Shown here piece after piece: positions 8,448 to 16,994 of a stretch of 64,000 bases of DNA. Position 1 is the first letter of the stretch. Each line of letters begins with the position of its first letter. Location: the NCBI GenBank assembly GCA_937996705.1, contig CALKUQ010000019.1, positions 84,652 to 148,651 of the forward strand. The letters are read 5' to 3'. A program made the position numbers and the translations under genes. Source of the DNA: an uncultured Chlamydiae bacterium (GTDB lineage: Bacteria > Chlamydiota > Chlamydiia > Chlamydiales > 2-12-FULL-49-11). The notes beneath the pieces were generated by a model. The model saw only the letters and a list, made by a program, of their open reading frames with translations, was not told the origin of the DNA and searched no databases.

Positions 8448-10526
8448 CTATAAAAGTGTTACTTCAAAAGATACTTGATTCGACCTTACAGTCCTCGCAT
8501 AAGAGAGCTTGAGGCGCCAGGTGTTGCTGATTGTTGTATAGAGATCTACTTTTGATTCGTGGTAGAACGGCTCTAACGGCCTCCAACCAAGGTGGTTTTG
8601 CACTTGTAGGGACCAAAGCGGAGCAAGTCTTACTTCCCATCTTGTGAAAAAAGTAGTTCTTTCATCGGAAAGGGGAGAATTTAAAAGTTCCTGATTTGAG
8701 TGAGCATCATCGAGCATGTAATTAGAAAAGACGTCTTTTCTCCATTCAAATTTATTTCGGTGTCGTAGCTCAAGAGAGGCAGCAAAATATTCATTTAGGG
8801 TCCAAGATAGGGACGCATTTGCGTGATCGTAGGTGTTTTCTTGAAAATTCCAGCCAAAATTTGTTTGAAAAGAGAGTTTGGGAAAATTCCAGGCTAAATC
8901 AAGAAAGCCTTTGGGGAATGTCGTTGATAAATTTTTTGCATTGAAAAAGTTGTAGGCGTAAAGGTCGGCTGAGAAACCAGGAATCGTTGAAAATTCGCCA
9001 TTCTGAAAGAACGAATTTTTCATCCCCAACTTCATTTGATTTATGTTGTGGTAGCCGTCTTGAATGCCAAAGATGAAGATATCATTAGATTTTCTTGCAT
9101 TAGAGAAACCTTGAAATTCAACGTATGGTTTGACCGCATGCTGGAACGTCTGGTAATTTTTTTCTAAGGTGGTGTGAGAGGAGATGTCATAATGAAAAAG
9201 GGCTTGAAGGGGACGCTCCTCATCTTTTCCGTTGGAGTAGGCGATTCCTTTAAATCCAAGTTTGGGCGTGATATGGAGAAAGCCTAGCTTTACAGGTCTT
9301 GTAATGGCTTGAGAGGTCTCAATTCTTCCTGAGCGAAAATCTCTTATATTATTTGGAAGGGAATTGGCATAAGAGTAATCAAGATAACCAAATTTGAAAT
9401 AGTTTTCAAAAATCGCCCCTATCTTTGGAATTACGTAAGGCTTTACAGCAATTTTTAGAGTAGGAAGTTCCTGCTTAAAGCCCTGGAATGAATTGATTTT
9501 TGGTCTGATATAAAGCGAGGTAAACGCTTGGTCGTATCTCCCTTTAATAAAGCCTTCAGTCCTTTCGAGGGTTTTTAATTCAAAGAGAGAGGTGTGAAAA
9601 TCTGAGCGCATGTTTCTGTCGCTCAATGCATCCCACCTTCCAAAGGTCTCGATTTTTTTGTCATCGCTCATTCCGTCAAAAGAGCCCTGTATGCGATAGC
9701 GGGACTGAAATTTAGTAGGCTCGTTATCGTTAAAGAACGTGTCGTAAGCATAAAAATTTCTAGAGGCGAATTTGAAGTTTTTTTCAGGAGCCTGATAATC
9801 AAGGTCAATTGCAGAGGCAGCTCCCCTAGGGATATAAAACTTATAATCTTTTGCAGCTGTGCGTAAAGCTCCTCTCCAATGAACTTTTAGATCATCCCCT
9901 TCGAAAACTCGATATTGCAAGACAAATAGGGGGCCTTGTCCTTTTTCCCAAAGAGCCTTGTAGGAGACAGCAGAATCTTCTTCAAACTTCTTATTCACGG
10001 TTTTTGAATAAGAAGGGTAGTAAAGAACAGGTGTGTTATAAGCGGAAACCGTAATTCCTTTGGCAGTTGCTTTGTACTCCTCATTCATTGAAACGGTTTT
10101 CGCTTTAATTCGAATGGGAGCCTCTTTATTATGCGAAGTAGTTAAATGGGCTTTATCAATTGTAAGTGTACCGTCTTGATTGAATACAATTTTTTCTCCA
10201 GAGGTGAAAATTTTTTCAGCAGAGCAAATTCCATTTTCTAAAACCCCTTGCTTTGTGGAGAAATTATATGAGAGGGCGTCGCCCACAAGAAACTTTTTCC
10301 CATAGACTAAAAATAGACTCTCTCTTGCTGTTAAAATCTTCTCCCCGTTTACTTCTCTCAGCTCAAAATTTTTCGCTTGAATTCTCATCTTGCTCGATTC
10401 AATAACGCCACCTTTACTACAGGTTAAAACGCCATCTTTATACACAGGATCAGTGACTTCAATTTTTAGCTCCTCTCCGAAAAGGGAGAAGCAACAGAGT
10501 AGAATAGGTACAAGGTTTTTTCGCAT
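8448..10526 (-). CDS. lptD: LPS-assembly outer membrane protein LptD-like
   Basis: Likely the outer-membrane barrel that inserts lipopolysaccharide. I start at the ATG at 10526 (692 residues), because it opens directly with a signal peptide (MRKNLVPILLCCFSLFG); a TTG 36 bases upstream is also open. After the signal there is an OstA/LptA-like beta region at about residues 20-190, with the recurring DGVLTCSKGGVIES type of strand, then a long region of alternating aromatic strands typical of a barrel, ending in a hydrophobic C-terminus. It ends the minus-strand series that starts at the small basic proteins and follows the exported HEAT protein. Length fits LptD. The call is by fold pattern; sequence identity is low. 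Confidence 0.75.
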   Translation of the reverse strand: MRKNLVPILLCCFSLFGEELKIEVTDPVYKDGVLTCSKGGVIESSKMRIQAKNFELREVNGEKILTARESLFLVYGKKFLVGDALSYNFSTKQGVLENGICSAEKIFTSGEKIVFNQDGTLTIDKAHLTTSHNKEAPIRIKAKTVSMNEEYKATAKGITVSAYNTPVLYYPSYSKTVNKKFEEDSAVSYKALWEKGQGPLFVLQYRVFEGDDLKVHWRGALRTAAKDYKFYIPRGAASAIDLDYQAPEKNFKFASRNFYAYDTFFNDNEPTKFQSRYRIQGSFDGMSDDKKIETFGRWDALSDRNMRSDFHTSLFELKTLERTEGFIKGRYDQAFTSLYIRPKINSFQGFKQELPTLKIAVKPYVIPKIGAIFENYFKFGYLDYSYANSLPNNIRDFRSGRIETSQAITRPVKLGFLHITPKLGFKGIAYSNGKDEERPLQALFHYDISSHTTLEKNYQTFQHAVKPYVEFQGFSNARKSNDIFIFGIQDGYHNINQMKLGMKNSFFQNGEFSTIPGFSADLYAYNFFNAKNLSTTFPKGFLDLAWNFPKLSFQTNFGWNFQENTYDHANASLSWTLNEYFAASLELRHRNKFEWRKDVFSNYMLDDAHSNQELLNSPLSDERTTFFTRWEVRLAPLWSLQVQNHLGWRPLEPFYHESKVDLYTTISNTWRLKLSYARTVRSNQVSFEVTLL

Positions 10527-10565
10527 ACAAAAGAGAGTACAAATTCTCTCTAATAAATTCAAGAA

Positions 10566-12254
10566 TTAATGGATAGATTTTAGCAGAAGGCCAGCAAACG
10601 CGTAGCGGTTTTTGCTGTGACCATCGCGTAAAGACTCAAGAAGAAACTCAATTCCTTCAAGTTCGTGATTTGATGCGAGTGCATCAAAGGATTCAATAAA
10701 GAGCCCACTAATTTCTTCCGGGGAGAGGGAGTGATCACTATTGTGTTTCCCTCCCTTCGTGCCCCCTTCAAGCATGGGCCTGAATTCAATCATTTGGGTA
10801 TTTTTTTGATGGGAAAGCCATTTGATAAATTCCGTACGATAAAACTCATTGATGTGCATTCTATAGAGAGCTAGCTTGCAGTAACTTCTTAGAAGTGGGT
10901 GCTCGATTGCATACGCCTTTTCAATAAGGAGATTCTTTGTCTCATCGCTTGACTCATTTTCTAGAAGCCTCACGAGAAGGGGGAGAAGTTTTGTTTGTTT
11001 GCTCTGCATCAGAGTTTTTGCTATCGTGAGAAACGATTTATTTGGAAGTTCAAGAGATTTTGAAAGAATTTCCTCTTGGAAGTGAAGAGAAATCGCCTTT
11101 AAGTTGTTTTTCTGATCTTTGTTCCTGAGAGTACTCGGAGAGACTTTTTTCCAGGCTATAAAGGCATGTCCGGCAGAACTATGGGGTGAAAATCCTGTTA
11201 TTTCAATATTAGCATCCAAGATGGAAAGTATGTGGGGAAGGGCTTTGCTGCTTTTTCTATGCAAGAGGGCTAGGGTTGCATTTAAAACGACATTTGGCTC
11301 TTTGCTCAAAAGAAGTTCTTCTAAGACGGGATCGCTTTCAGGAACTTCTCCTAAAAAATAGATGGCAAAAAGATTTCCTTTTCTTGCAAGCTGATAGATC
11401 TCTTGCTTCGCTTGAGAATCGCCGAGTCGAAACAGTGAGGTGAGGGCAGCGAGTTTTGTTTCTGGAAACGGCGATGTTGAGGCTACAGTTTTTAGCCCCT
11501 CTACAGAGTGCAAATCTTTCAGGTGGCCTAGAGCAAAAGAGGCTGCTTCTTTAATCAGAGGATCGCTGTGGGTAAGGCTCGAGCGAATATTTAATAAGAG
11601 GTCATCTCTTTGGTATAGAGCCGAGTATAAAATAGCAGTGATTCTAACAGCAGGATCTTTGTCGTTAATCAGTTGTTTGAGGATTTGAATTGCTTCAAAG
11701 GATCCGTGAATTGCGTAGAGTTCGACAAAAAGTGGTCTTGCCTGGGGAGGGAGGAGGTTGATTAATGATTCAACTTGCCCGAGAGAATTATAGGTTTTTC
11801 TATGAATGAGGTAAAAAAGGGTCTCAAACCTAATTTGTAAATAATTGGAACGTAATCCAATAGAGATGAGTTCATCGCTTTTATCTTCGTGAAGAGTGCT
11901 TAAAATCTGGAGAGCTGCTGCTTGAACTTCAGGATAAGGGCTTTTAATTGCAGTATCTAAAAACGAAATAAAGGAGTTGCTTGATCCTGAAAGTGAGATG
12001 CCAAAAAGAGTTAGGAGTTGGTCATCAGGATTTGGACTTGAGCTACCTATTTCAAGAAGGGTAAGACACATCTGCTCAAGAATTTCAAAGTCGTGTTTTT
12101 TTTCGAATTTATAGATGGCAAGGTATTCAGTAATTGCTTGCTCAACTTCTCTGATGCTCATTAAGTAGAGGACATGGCGCTTGTCTGGAACGGGACTTTC
12201 TGCACTTAACTGCGAAGCAAGTCCCGCTAGGAGTATAAAAAAAAAGAGTCTCAT
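10566..12254 (-). CDS. Exported HEAT-repeat protein
   Basis: A 562-residue protein with a signal peptide (MRLFFFILLAGLASQLSA) and a superhelical body of HEAT or PBS-lyase type repeats, clearest at about residues 90-350, for example PEVQAAALQILSTL, DPAVRITAILYSAL, DPLIKEAASFALGHL and PETKLAALTSLFRLG. HEAT solenoids bind proteins; the target here is unknown. It lies between the DUF3604 gene and lptD in the same direction with short gaps, so a periplasmic role linked to envelope assembly is possible. That last point is inference from position only. Confidence 0.8.
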   Translation of the reverse strand: MRLFFFILLAGLASQLSAESPVPDKRHVLYLMSIREVEQAITEYLAIYKFEKKHDFEILEQMCLTLLEIGSSSPNPDDQLLTLFGISLSGSSNSFISFLDTAIKSPYPEVQAAALQILSTLHEDKSDELISIGLRSNYLQIRFETLFYLIHRKTYNSLGQVESLINLLPPQARPLFVELYAIHGSFEAIQILKQLINDKDPAVRITAILYSALYQRDDLLLNIRSSLTHSDPLIKEAASFALGHLKDLHSVEGLKTVASTSPFPETKLAALTSLFRLGDSQAKQEIYQLARKGNLFAIYFLGEVPESDPVLEELLLSKEPNVVLNATLALLHRKSSKALPHILSILDANIEITGFSPHSSAGHAFIAWKKVSPSTLRNKDQKNNLKAISLHFQEEILSKSLELPNKSFLTIAKTLMQSKQTKLLPLLVRLLENESSDETKNLLIEKAYAIEHPLLRSYCKLALYRMHINEFYRTEFIKWLSHQKNTQMIEFRPMLEGGTKGGKHNSDHSLSPEEISGLFIESFDALASNHELEGIEFLLESLRDGHSKNRYAFAGLLLKSIH

Positions 12255-12276
12255 AAACTAAGATATATAGCTTAGC

Positions 12277-14172
12277 CTATTTTTTTTTGATCTTTTTCTT
12301 CTCTTCTGGAATATAATCGATCCAAATCGGGGTTCCCCACGCTACATGGCCGTCTTTTTGAAGTACGCGTATGTAGTAATAGGTAAAAGGCTTTTCCAAA
12401 TCAGGTGTTAGTACTGTTTTTTCGAGAGGCTCATCATCGTACGCTTCAAAAGAAAAGGTCTCTTTTTGATCAGAAAATGACTTCCATAACACGCCGTTTC
12501 TGAAAATAGCAACCTCTTCAAGAGGAGCAGTTCCCGCAACAAATCCTTCAATATAGCGGTTGTGGTTTAGCCCTGGTTTGTCTTTAGAATTTAACTCAGA
12601 ACCCATGGGGGATTGGGCAATATTAAAATAGACAATAATTCGAGCCCCAGTTGTTGCGTAACATTTTCTGTTATACAGAGATGTAAATAAATTATCTCTA
12701 GAATACTCAGGGGTTAATATTGCTGTAAGACCTTCAGTGTAGATTGCTTGCGCTTCTGGGTCAATATCTGTATAAATCCCTTTATTATCAAATCCTCCGG
12801 CAACAAAGCCAAAACGAAATCCTTGATTTAGTGCATTTCGAATAGAGCCTTCGTCTGACTCCGAAATCCCTTTGCGAGTGTTAGCTAAGATAGGCTTGAG
12901 GTTTCCTTGTTTTTTTGTGCACTCGGACGATCCAAAAGCGTTATAAATTTCGACGACCCTTTCAAAATCAGGGTTAAACTTATCAAAGTTAAAACTATAT
13001 CCCTTTGCCATAGTAAAACAGGGGATAGAGAGAAGCTCTTTGGGAGTGTGGTGACTATAGATTTTTTTTAAGGAATTTGATTTTGGGTCTTTTTTTCTTA
13101 GAATCGGTTTGCTGTCCTTTGCGTAGATAATATGCCTGCATCCTTCCTCTGGGGAGTCTCCCATCCACTGAAAACCAAGCATGGTTACAAATCTTTCCTC
13201 TTCATTACACTCTGCTACTTGGTTTGAGATGAGTTTCCAATCGTCATTTGAAGTTGAATCTTCAGACTCATTTAATGCGGTTGCGTAGAACTGGTAAGCC
13301 TTATCATCTCGAAAATATCTCAAAGAAGCCTCGATGTCGTCAGCCTCTTCAAAACGTGGGGAATTGCTGTGTAAACTGCCCCAGAACAAATGGTTTCCTG
13401 TCTCTTGAAAACAGTGAATCGGAGGAGAGATAAAGACTTGATTTGATTCGAGATTCCTTAATTTAAGATGATAAGTCCCGGGTTCATTAAAATAGAGATT
13501 GGGAAGGGTTAAGAATCCCGTTTCAGGAACGAAAAGTTTCCACTGTAAATTTTCTCTTAGATGTTCATAGGATAGTTCTATTAAAGTGCCTTCAGGGGCA
13601 TTTCCCGTGAGATTTCCAAAAGAATCTTCAAATCTTAGAAACACATCAAATCTTGTGTTTTTGAATACAACAGAAGGGGTGATGATGCGAATGTTGTCTA
13701 ATTTATTTCCCCTCACATCTAAAGAAAAAACTTCTGGGTCTTTGTCGCGAAAATCTCCCTTTCCTTTGGGGTCAATATAGAGATGAAAAGGCTTTCTTCG
13801 TTGGGTGAAAACTTGAGATGTGTTTCCCGGTCCCCCTTTTTGACCAGGGGAGCCAATTACAATTGTAATTTTTTCTCCATTAGAAACCTCTTCTGGAAGT
13901 GTGAAATCATAAAAAAGATTCCCCTCATCAGATTCGGCCTGTTTTGAAAAAACAGACTTTCCATTGGGGAGGGAGAGCCAAATTGCATTGCCTTTTGCTT
14001 TTGAGCTAGCTTCAGGAAGTTCCCACTGTCCATGTTTCCCAAAAGAGAGGGGATCAAACCTTAAACAGGTGTTTGCGGGGAGGTGAGAAGGGGAGACGAA
14101 GGTAAATTTCCAAGTGCCAACTTCTCCTGCTTTGGCGACACTTGGTTCTACAGTACAAATTGATCTGGCCAT
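12277..14172 (-). CDS. DUF3604-family protein with altered metal motif
   Basis: A 631-residue protein that resembles DUF3604, a family related to PHP-type metal-dependent phosphoesterases. Residues 1-250 look like beta-sandwich; the domain then starts with LFWGSLHSNSPRF (262-274), where the family normally reads GDLHNHT. Further family-like segments follow: EERFVTMLGFQWMG, RVVEIYNAFGSSE, FRFGFVAGGFDN, and RKCYATTGARI. Function is unknown in the family. No signal peptide is evident. It lies between the CNNM/CorC gene and the exported HEAT gene on the same strand. Confidence 0.75.
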   Translation of the reverse strand: MARSICTVEPSVAKAGEVGTWKFTFVSPSHLPANTCLRFDPLSFGKHGQWELPEASSKAKGNAIWLSLPNGKSVFSKQAESDEGNLFYDFTLPEEVSNGEKITIVIGSPGQKGGPGNTSQVFTQRRKPFHLYIDPKGKGDFRDKDPEVFSLDVRGNKLDNIRIITPSVVFKNTRFDVFLRFEDSFGNLTGNAPEGTLIELSYEHLRENLQWKLFVPETGFLTLPNLYFNEPGTYHLKLRNLESNQVFISPPIHCFQETGNHLFWGSLHSNSPRFEEADDIEASLRYFRDDKAYQFYATALNESEDSTSNDDWKLISNQVAECNEEERFVTMLGFQWMGDSPEEGCRHIIYAKDSKPILRKKDPKSNSLKKIYSHHTPKELLSIPCFTMAKGYSFNFDKFNPDFERVVEIYNAFGSSECTKKQGNLKPILANTRKGISESDEGSIRNALNQGFRFGFVAGGFDNKGIYTDIDPEAQAIYTEGLTAILTPEYSRDNLFTSLYNRKCYATTGARIIVYFNIAQSPMGSELNSKDKPGLNHNRYIEGFVAGTAPLEEVAIFRNGVLWKSFSDQKETFSFEAYDDEPLEKTVLTPDLEKPFTYYYIRVLQKDGHVAWGTPIWIDYIPEEKKKIKKK

Positions 14173-14184
14173 ACAAAAATCCTT

Positions 14185-15462
14185 TTAGAAAGAGTCTACT
14201 ACATTTTTATTTTCTGGGGTAATTTTTACTTCTATAATTTGACGTTCGTCACTCTTGAGAACTTCAATATGAAAATTTTCTCCGTGGATAATCGTCCCTG
14301 GTTTTGGGATACATCTTGCCTGAAGTGAGATATAGCCTGCAATTGTTTCGTATTCGGGGCCATGAGGAAGATTGATGCTAAGTTCTTTTTCGACATCAAT
14401 AATGCTCATCGTTGCGTCAACAATCCAGCTTTTATCAGGCGCTTCCTTATAAAGAATTTCTTCACCTGCATCATGCTCATCATGAATTTCACTTCCTACG
14501 AGCTCTTCCAAGATGTCTTCAATGGTTACCAAGCCCTCGGTGCATCCGTATTCATTAACAACAATCGCAGCATGAATTTTTTTAGTTCGCATCTCCTGAA
14601 ACAGGTCTCTGATTTTTTTATTTTCCGGGGAGTAAAGAATTTCTCCAGCAAGCTCTCCAACTGTTGTTTTTTTAATTAATTCTAAATCGTTTTTATCAAG
14701 AGCATCAACGCAAAATTTCATAACATCTTTGTAGAGAAGCACTGCAGAGATGTCATCAATCGAGCCTGTATAAAGGGGGATTCGGCTATAGCCCTCTTGA
14801 ATAAACATTTTTAAGGAGTCATAAACAGTTGTAGTGGTTTGCAAACAAAGCATGTCAGGCCTTGGAATCATGATTTCTCTAACTACAAGGTCTCCAAACT
14901 GGGCAATAGAGGAGACAAGTTTTTTCTCCATAGGATCTAATAAATTTTGAATTTCTGCCTCTTGTAACAGTTTAGAGAGCCTTTTTTTCAGTTGTTCTGA
15001 TGAGGAGAGAAGGTCAGCTTTGGCTGGTTTTGGAGCCAATTTACCCTCCAGCCATAAAATCGGGTAGATAATCGGAATCAGGGGAATCAGATACAGAGAG
15101 GCCAAGAATGTAAAAAGTTTTAGGGTAACGAATTTAGCATGCACGGCTATAAAATTAAAGACTAGGTAGGTGCATAAGACAACTAAAAATAATGTTAGTA
15201 GATTTGCTGGGCTATCACTTTTTAAAAAAAGAGTTGAGGTAACTCCATATGCTATATAGATAATTAAGCTGCTAATGGTTAAGAACTCATTTATTGAAAG
15301 CTTCTTTTTTATTCTTCTTAAAAGGAAAAAACGAATTTTACCATTATTGAACTCCTCTTCTAATTCTGCGTAGGAAAGGTCATGAAATGCTGTTTTTATA
15401 GCCATAATGATTGAGCCTCCGAAAAGAAGTAGAGTGGGGAGTAAGGCTGTCTTAATAATCAT
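14185..15462 (-). CDS. CNNM/CorC (HlyC) family membrane protein with CBS domains
   Basis: A 425-residue protein of the CNNM/CorC class, implicated in magnesium or cobalt transport. The N-terminal DUF21 region has three or four hydrophobic helices (roughly 1-20, 60-82, 85-105, 115-140). A CBS pair follows at about residues 195-320, with the typical MIPRPDMLCL, EGYSRIPLY and EYGCTEGLVTIEDILEELVG, and a CorC/HlyC C-terminal domain closes it at about 335-425. Its start overlaps the ybeY stop by four bases. From memory, the pair ybeY plus CBS protein is adjacent in Chlamydiaceae too. Confidence 0.88.
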   Translation of the reverse strand: MIIKTALLPTLLLFGGSIIMAIKTAFHDLSYAELEEEFNNGKIRFFLLRRIKKKLSINEFLTISSLIIYIAYGVTSTLFLKSDSPANLLTLFLVVLCTYLVFNFIAVHAKFVTLKLFTFLASLYLIPLIPIIYPILWLEGKLAPKPAKADLLSSSEQLKKRLSKLLQEAEIQNLLDPMEKKLVSSIAQFGDLVVREIMIPRPDMLCLQTTTTVYDSLKMFIQEGYSRIPLYTGSIDDISAVLLYKDVMKFCVDALDKNDLELIKKTTVGELAGEILYSPENKKIRDLFQEMRTKKIHAAIVVNEYGCTEGLVTIEDILEELVGSEIHDEHDAGEEILYKEAPDKSWIVDATMSIIDVEKELSINLPHGPEYETIAGYISLQARCIPKPGTIIHGENFHIEVLKSDERQIIEVKITPENKNVVDSF

Positions 15463-15908
15463 AAGTTTTTTATATCTTTTCCTGGATTTGATAACACCCG
15501 TTTTTTTTCAACTAGATGACTCATTACCTCAGCTTCTCCCTCTCTCATCTTAATTTGATCCTCTGGATCTATGTCGTCATAGCCTAAGAGGTGGAGAATC
15601 GTATGCACTATATAGAGAGTGGTCTCTTTGTAGGGGTCCTCAGGGGCGTATTCCATAGCCACTTTGGGGCAAATAAAAATTTCCCCTAGGAGCTCTTGTG
15701 TTCTGAAGGGAAATGTGATGCAATCTGTGGGCGAGGGATCATTGAAAAACTCCCCATGAAGCCTTGAAATTTCTTCTTTTGAGACAAAATGTATGATGAG
15801 TTCTTGGGAAGAGGTCTCTTTTAAACAAAAAACCTCTTCTACAAGAGAAATTACTTGACTTTCGTCAATAGAAAGATCTGTTTGATCATTGAATTGGAGA
15901 ACTTTCAC
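15459..15908 (-). CDS. ybeY: Endoribonuclease YbeY (third metal ligand replaced)
   Basis: YbeY is the single-strand endoribonuclease needed for 16S rRNA 3'-end maturation and ribosome quality control. The 149-residue protein has NDPSPTDCITFPF (56-68), LGEIFIC (74-80) and the metal motif HTILHLLGYDDID. In the family this motif is HGxLHLxGYDH; here His102 and His106 remain but the third ligand is Asp112. The start is a GTG nine bases after the stop of the small basic protein gene. It overlaps the next gene by four bases. Confidence 0.9.
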   Translation of the reverse strand: MKVLQFNDQTDLSIDESQVISLVEEVFCLKETSSQELIIHFVSKEEISRLHGEFFNDPSPTDCITFPFRTQELLGEIFICPKVAMEYAPEDPYKETTLYIVHTILHLLGYDDIDPEDQIKMREGEAEVMSHLVEKKRVLSNPGKDIKNL

Positions 15909-15917
15909 GAAAACCGA

Positions 15918-16073
15918 TTAGGTCGGTACTTTTGTTTTTGGTAAACCAAACACAGAAGTTCGATTTTTCCACTGTTCTCTAGTTTTCATTAATCTTACAC
16001 GCTCAAAACGCTTTAATACATTTCGTTTTTGAGTGCCGCTACTTGCTTTTCCGTAACTACCATGTTTGGACAT
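15918..16073 (-). CDS. Small basic protein (Chlamydiae/Verrucomicrobia type)
   Basis: A 51-residue, strongly basic protein beginning MSKHGSYGKASSG and containing QKRNVLKRFERVRLM and the closing GLPKTKVPT. This matches from memory a family of tiny basic proteins restricted to Chlamydiae and Verrucomicrobia (pattern KRNVLKRFERvexLK...GLPKTK), thought to associate with ribosomes or RNA; function unproven. Its ATG overlaps the stop of the upstream 55-residue gene by one base (TAATG), and ybeY follows nine bases later. It is a useful phylum marker. Confidence 0.88.
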   Translation of the reverse strand: MSKHGSYGKASSGTQKRNVLKRFERVRLMKTREQWKNRTSVFGLPKTKVPT

Positions 16074-16240
16074 TATTTCACCTTAGCTATAAAAACTTGT
16101 TTGTTTTGAACTGAATTTTCAAGGGCCTTATACCCTAGAGATAAATTGTCTTTTTTAGGGCCAGTCTTGGGTGCAAAAGAGCATTTCAGCTTTCTTGGGC
16201 AGATCATCCTTCTTTGGGATTGCTTGCTTGGTCTTGTCAT
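16073..16240 (-). CDS. Small basic hypothetical protein, 55 residues
   Basis: A 55-residue basic protein starting MTRPSKQSQRRMICPRKLKC and ending VFIAKVK. The ATG at 16240 has an AAGGAA ribosome binding site at good spacing, and the stop is fused to the next start as TAATG, which supports it as a real coupled gene. I recall a similar tandem of tiny genes before ybeY in Chlamydiaceae. The spaced cysteines (Cys14, Cys20) are too few for a standard zinc ribbon. Role unknown; its position suggests ribosome-related work. Confidence 0.78.
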   Translation of the reverse strand: MTRPSKQSQRRMICPRKLKCSFAPKTGPKKDNLSLGYKALENSVQNKQVFIAKVK

Positions 16241-16343
16241 ATAAATTCCTTAACTCAGTTAAATTAATTTAGGGAAACTATACTCTAATTTCGAAAAAAG
16301 TGCAAGAACCATATTTTTAGAAAAGGGAGAAATCGAATTTTTT

Positions 16344-16994
16344 CTATGTTTTTGAAGAAGAGGGTACGAATACGCCGCAAGAAATAAGGAATTTAAAAGC
16401 ATCTTCCAGGGTGAGATCAAGATTAATAAGTTGATCTTCGTGTGTTAGGAGCAGGAAACCAGAGGTTGGGTGAGGAGATGTAGCTATGAAAACTACTTTC
16501 ATGGGTGCGTTAGTAGGGGATTTTGGCAGCTTTTCGCGAATCTCTTTTGGAGCAATCCCTGCGACTAGCCCGAGAGTCCGTGATTCTTTGCAGGGGAATG
16601 GGACTGCAACAACGCGATTAAAAACTTTATTTTCCTCGGAAAAAACTGCTGAAATAATATCTTTGCAAGTTCTGTAAATGGAATTAATCAGGGGGATCCT
16701 GAGAAGCATAATATGAAATTTTTTCATAGCCCAAGCAAAAATAATTTTTTTGCCGAGATAGCCAAGGAGTAGAACGAAAAAGAAAAGGAAAATAAGTATA
16801 AACGCTCTGCTAATAAAGATTAGAAGACCTTGGTGATTTGCGACGCTGATGTGTCTATCTGACACAAAGAGAATAATATTTTGAACATGAGCCATAAAAG
16901 GGTCTGTCAAGATATCAATTAAAATTCTTGCTATCCAAAACGTAATGGCGACGGGGAGGAGTAGAATAAGTCCCGAAAAAAGATTTTTACGCAT
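16344..16994 (-). CDS. DUF502 family membrane protein (copy 2)
   Basis: A 216-residue protein of the DUF502 family. It has an N-terminal hydrophobic helix (LFSGLILLLPVAITFWIARIL) and a second at about residues 60-90, then a soluble domain with the family segments INSIYRTCKDI, FNRVVAVPFPCKE, TLGLVAGIAPKE and VVFIATSPHPTSGFLLL. Function is not established. It overlaps by eight bases the end of a paralogue of exactly the same length, so the pair is a tandem duplication in one transcript. Confidence 0.88.
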   Translation of the reverse strand: MRKNLFSGLILLLPVAITFWIARILIDILTDPFMAHVQNIILFVSDRHISVANHQGLLIFISRAFILIFLFFFVLLLGYLGKKIIFAWAMKKFHIMLLRIPLINSIYRTCKDIISAVFSEENKVFNRVVAVPFPCKESRTLGLVAGIAPKEIREKLPKSPTNAPMKVVFIATSPHPTSGFLLLTHEDQLINLDLTLEDAFKFLISCGVFVPSSSKT

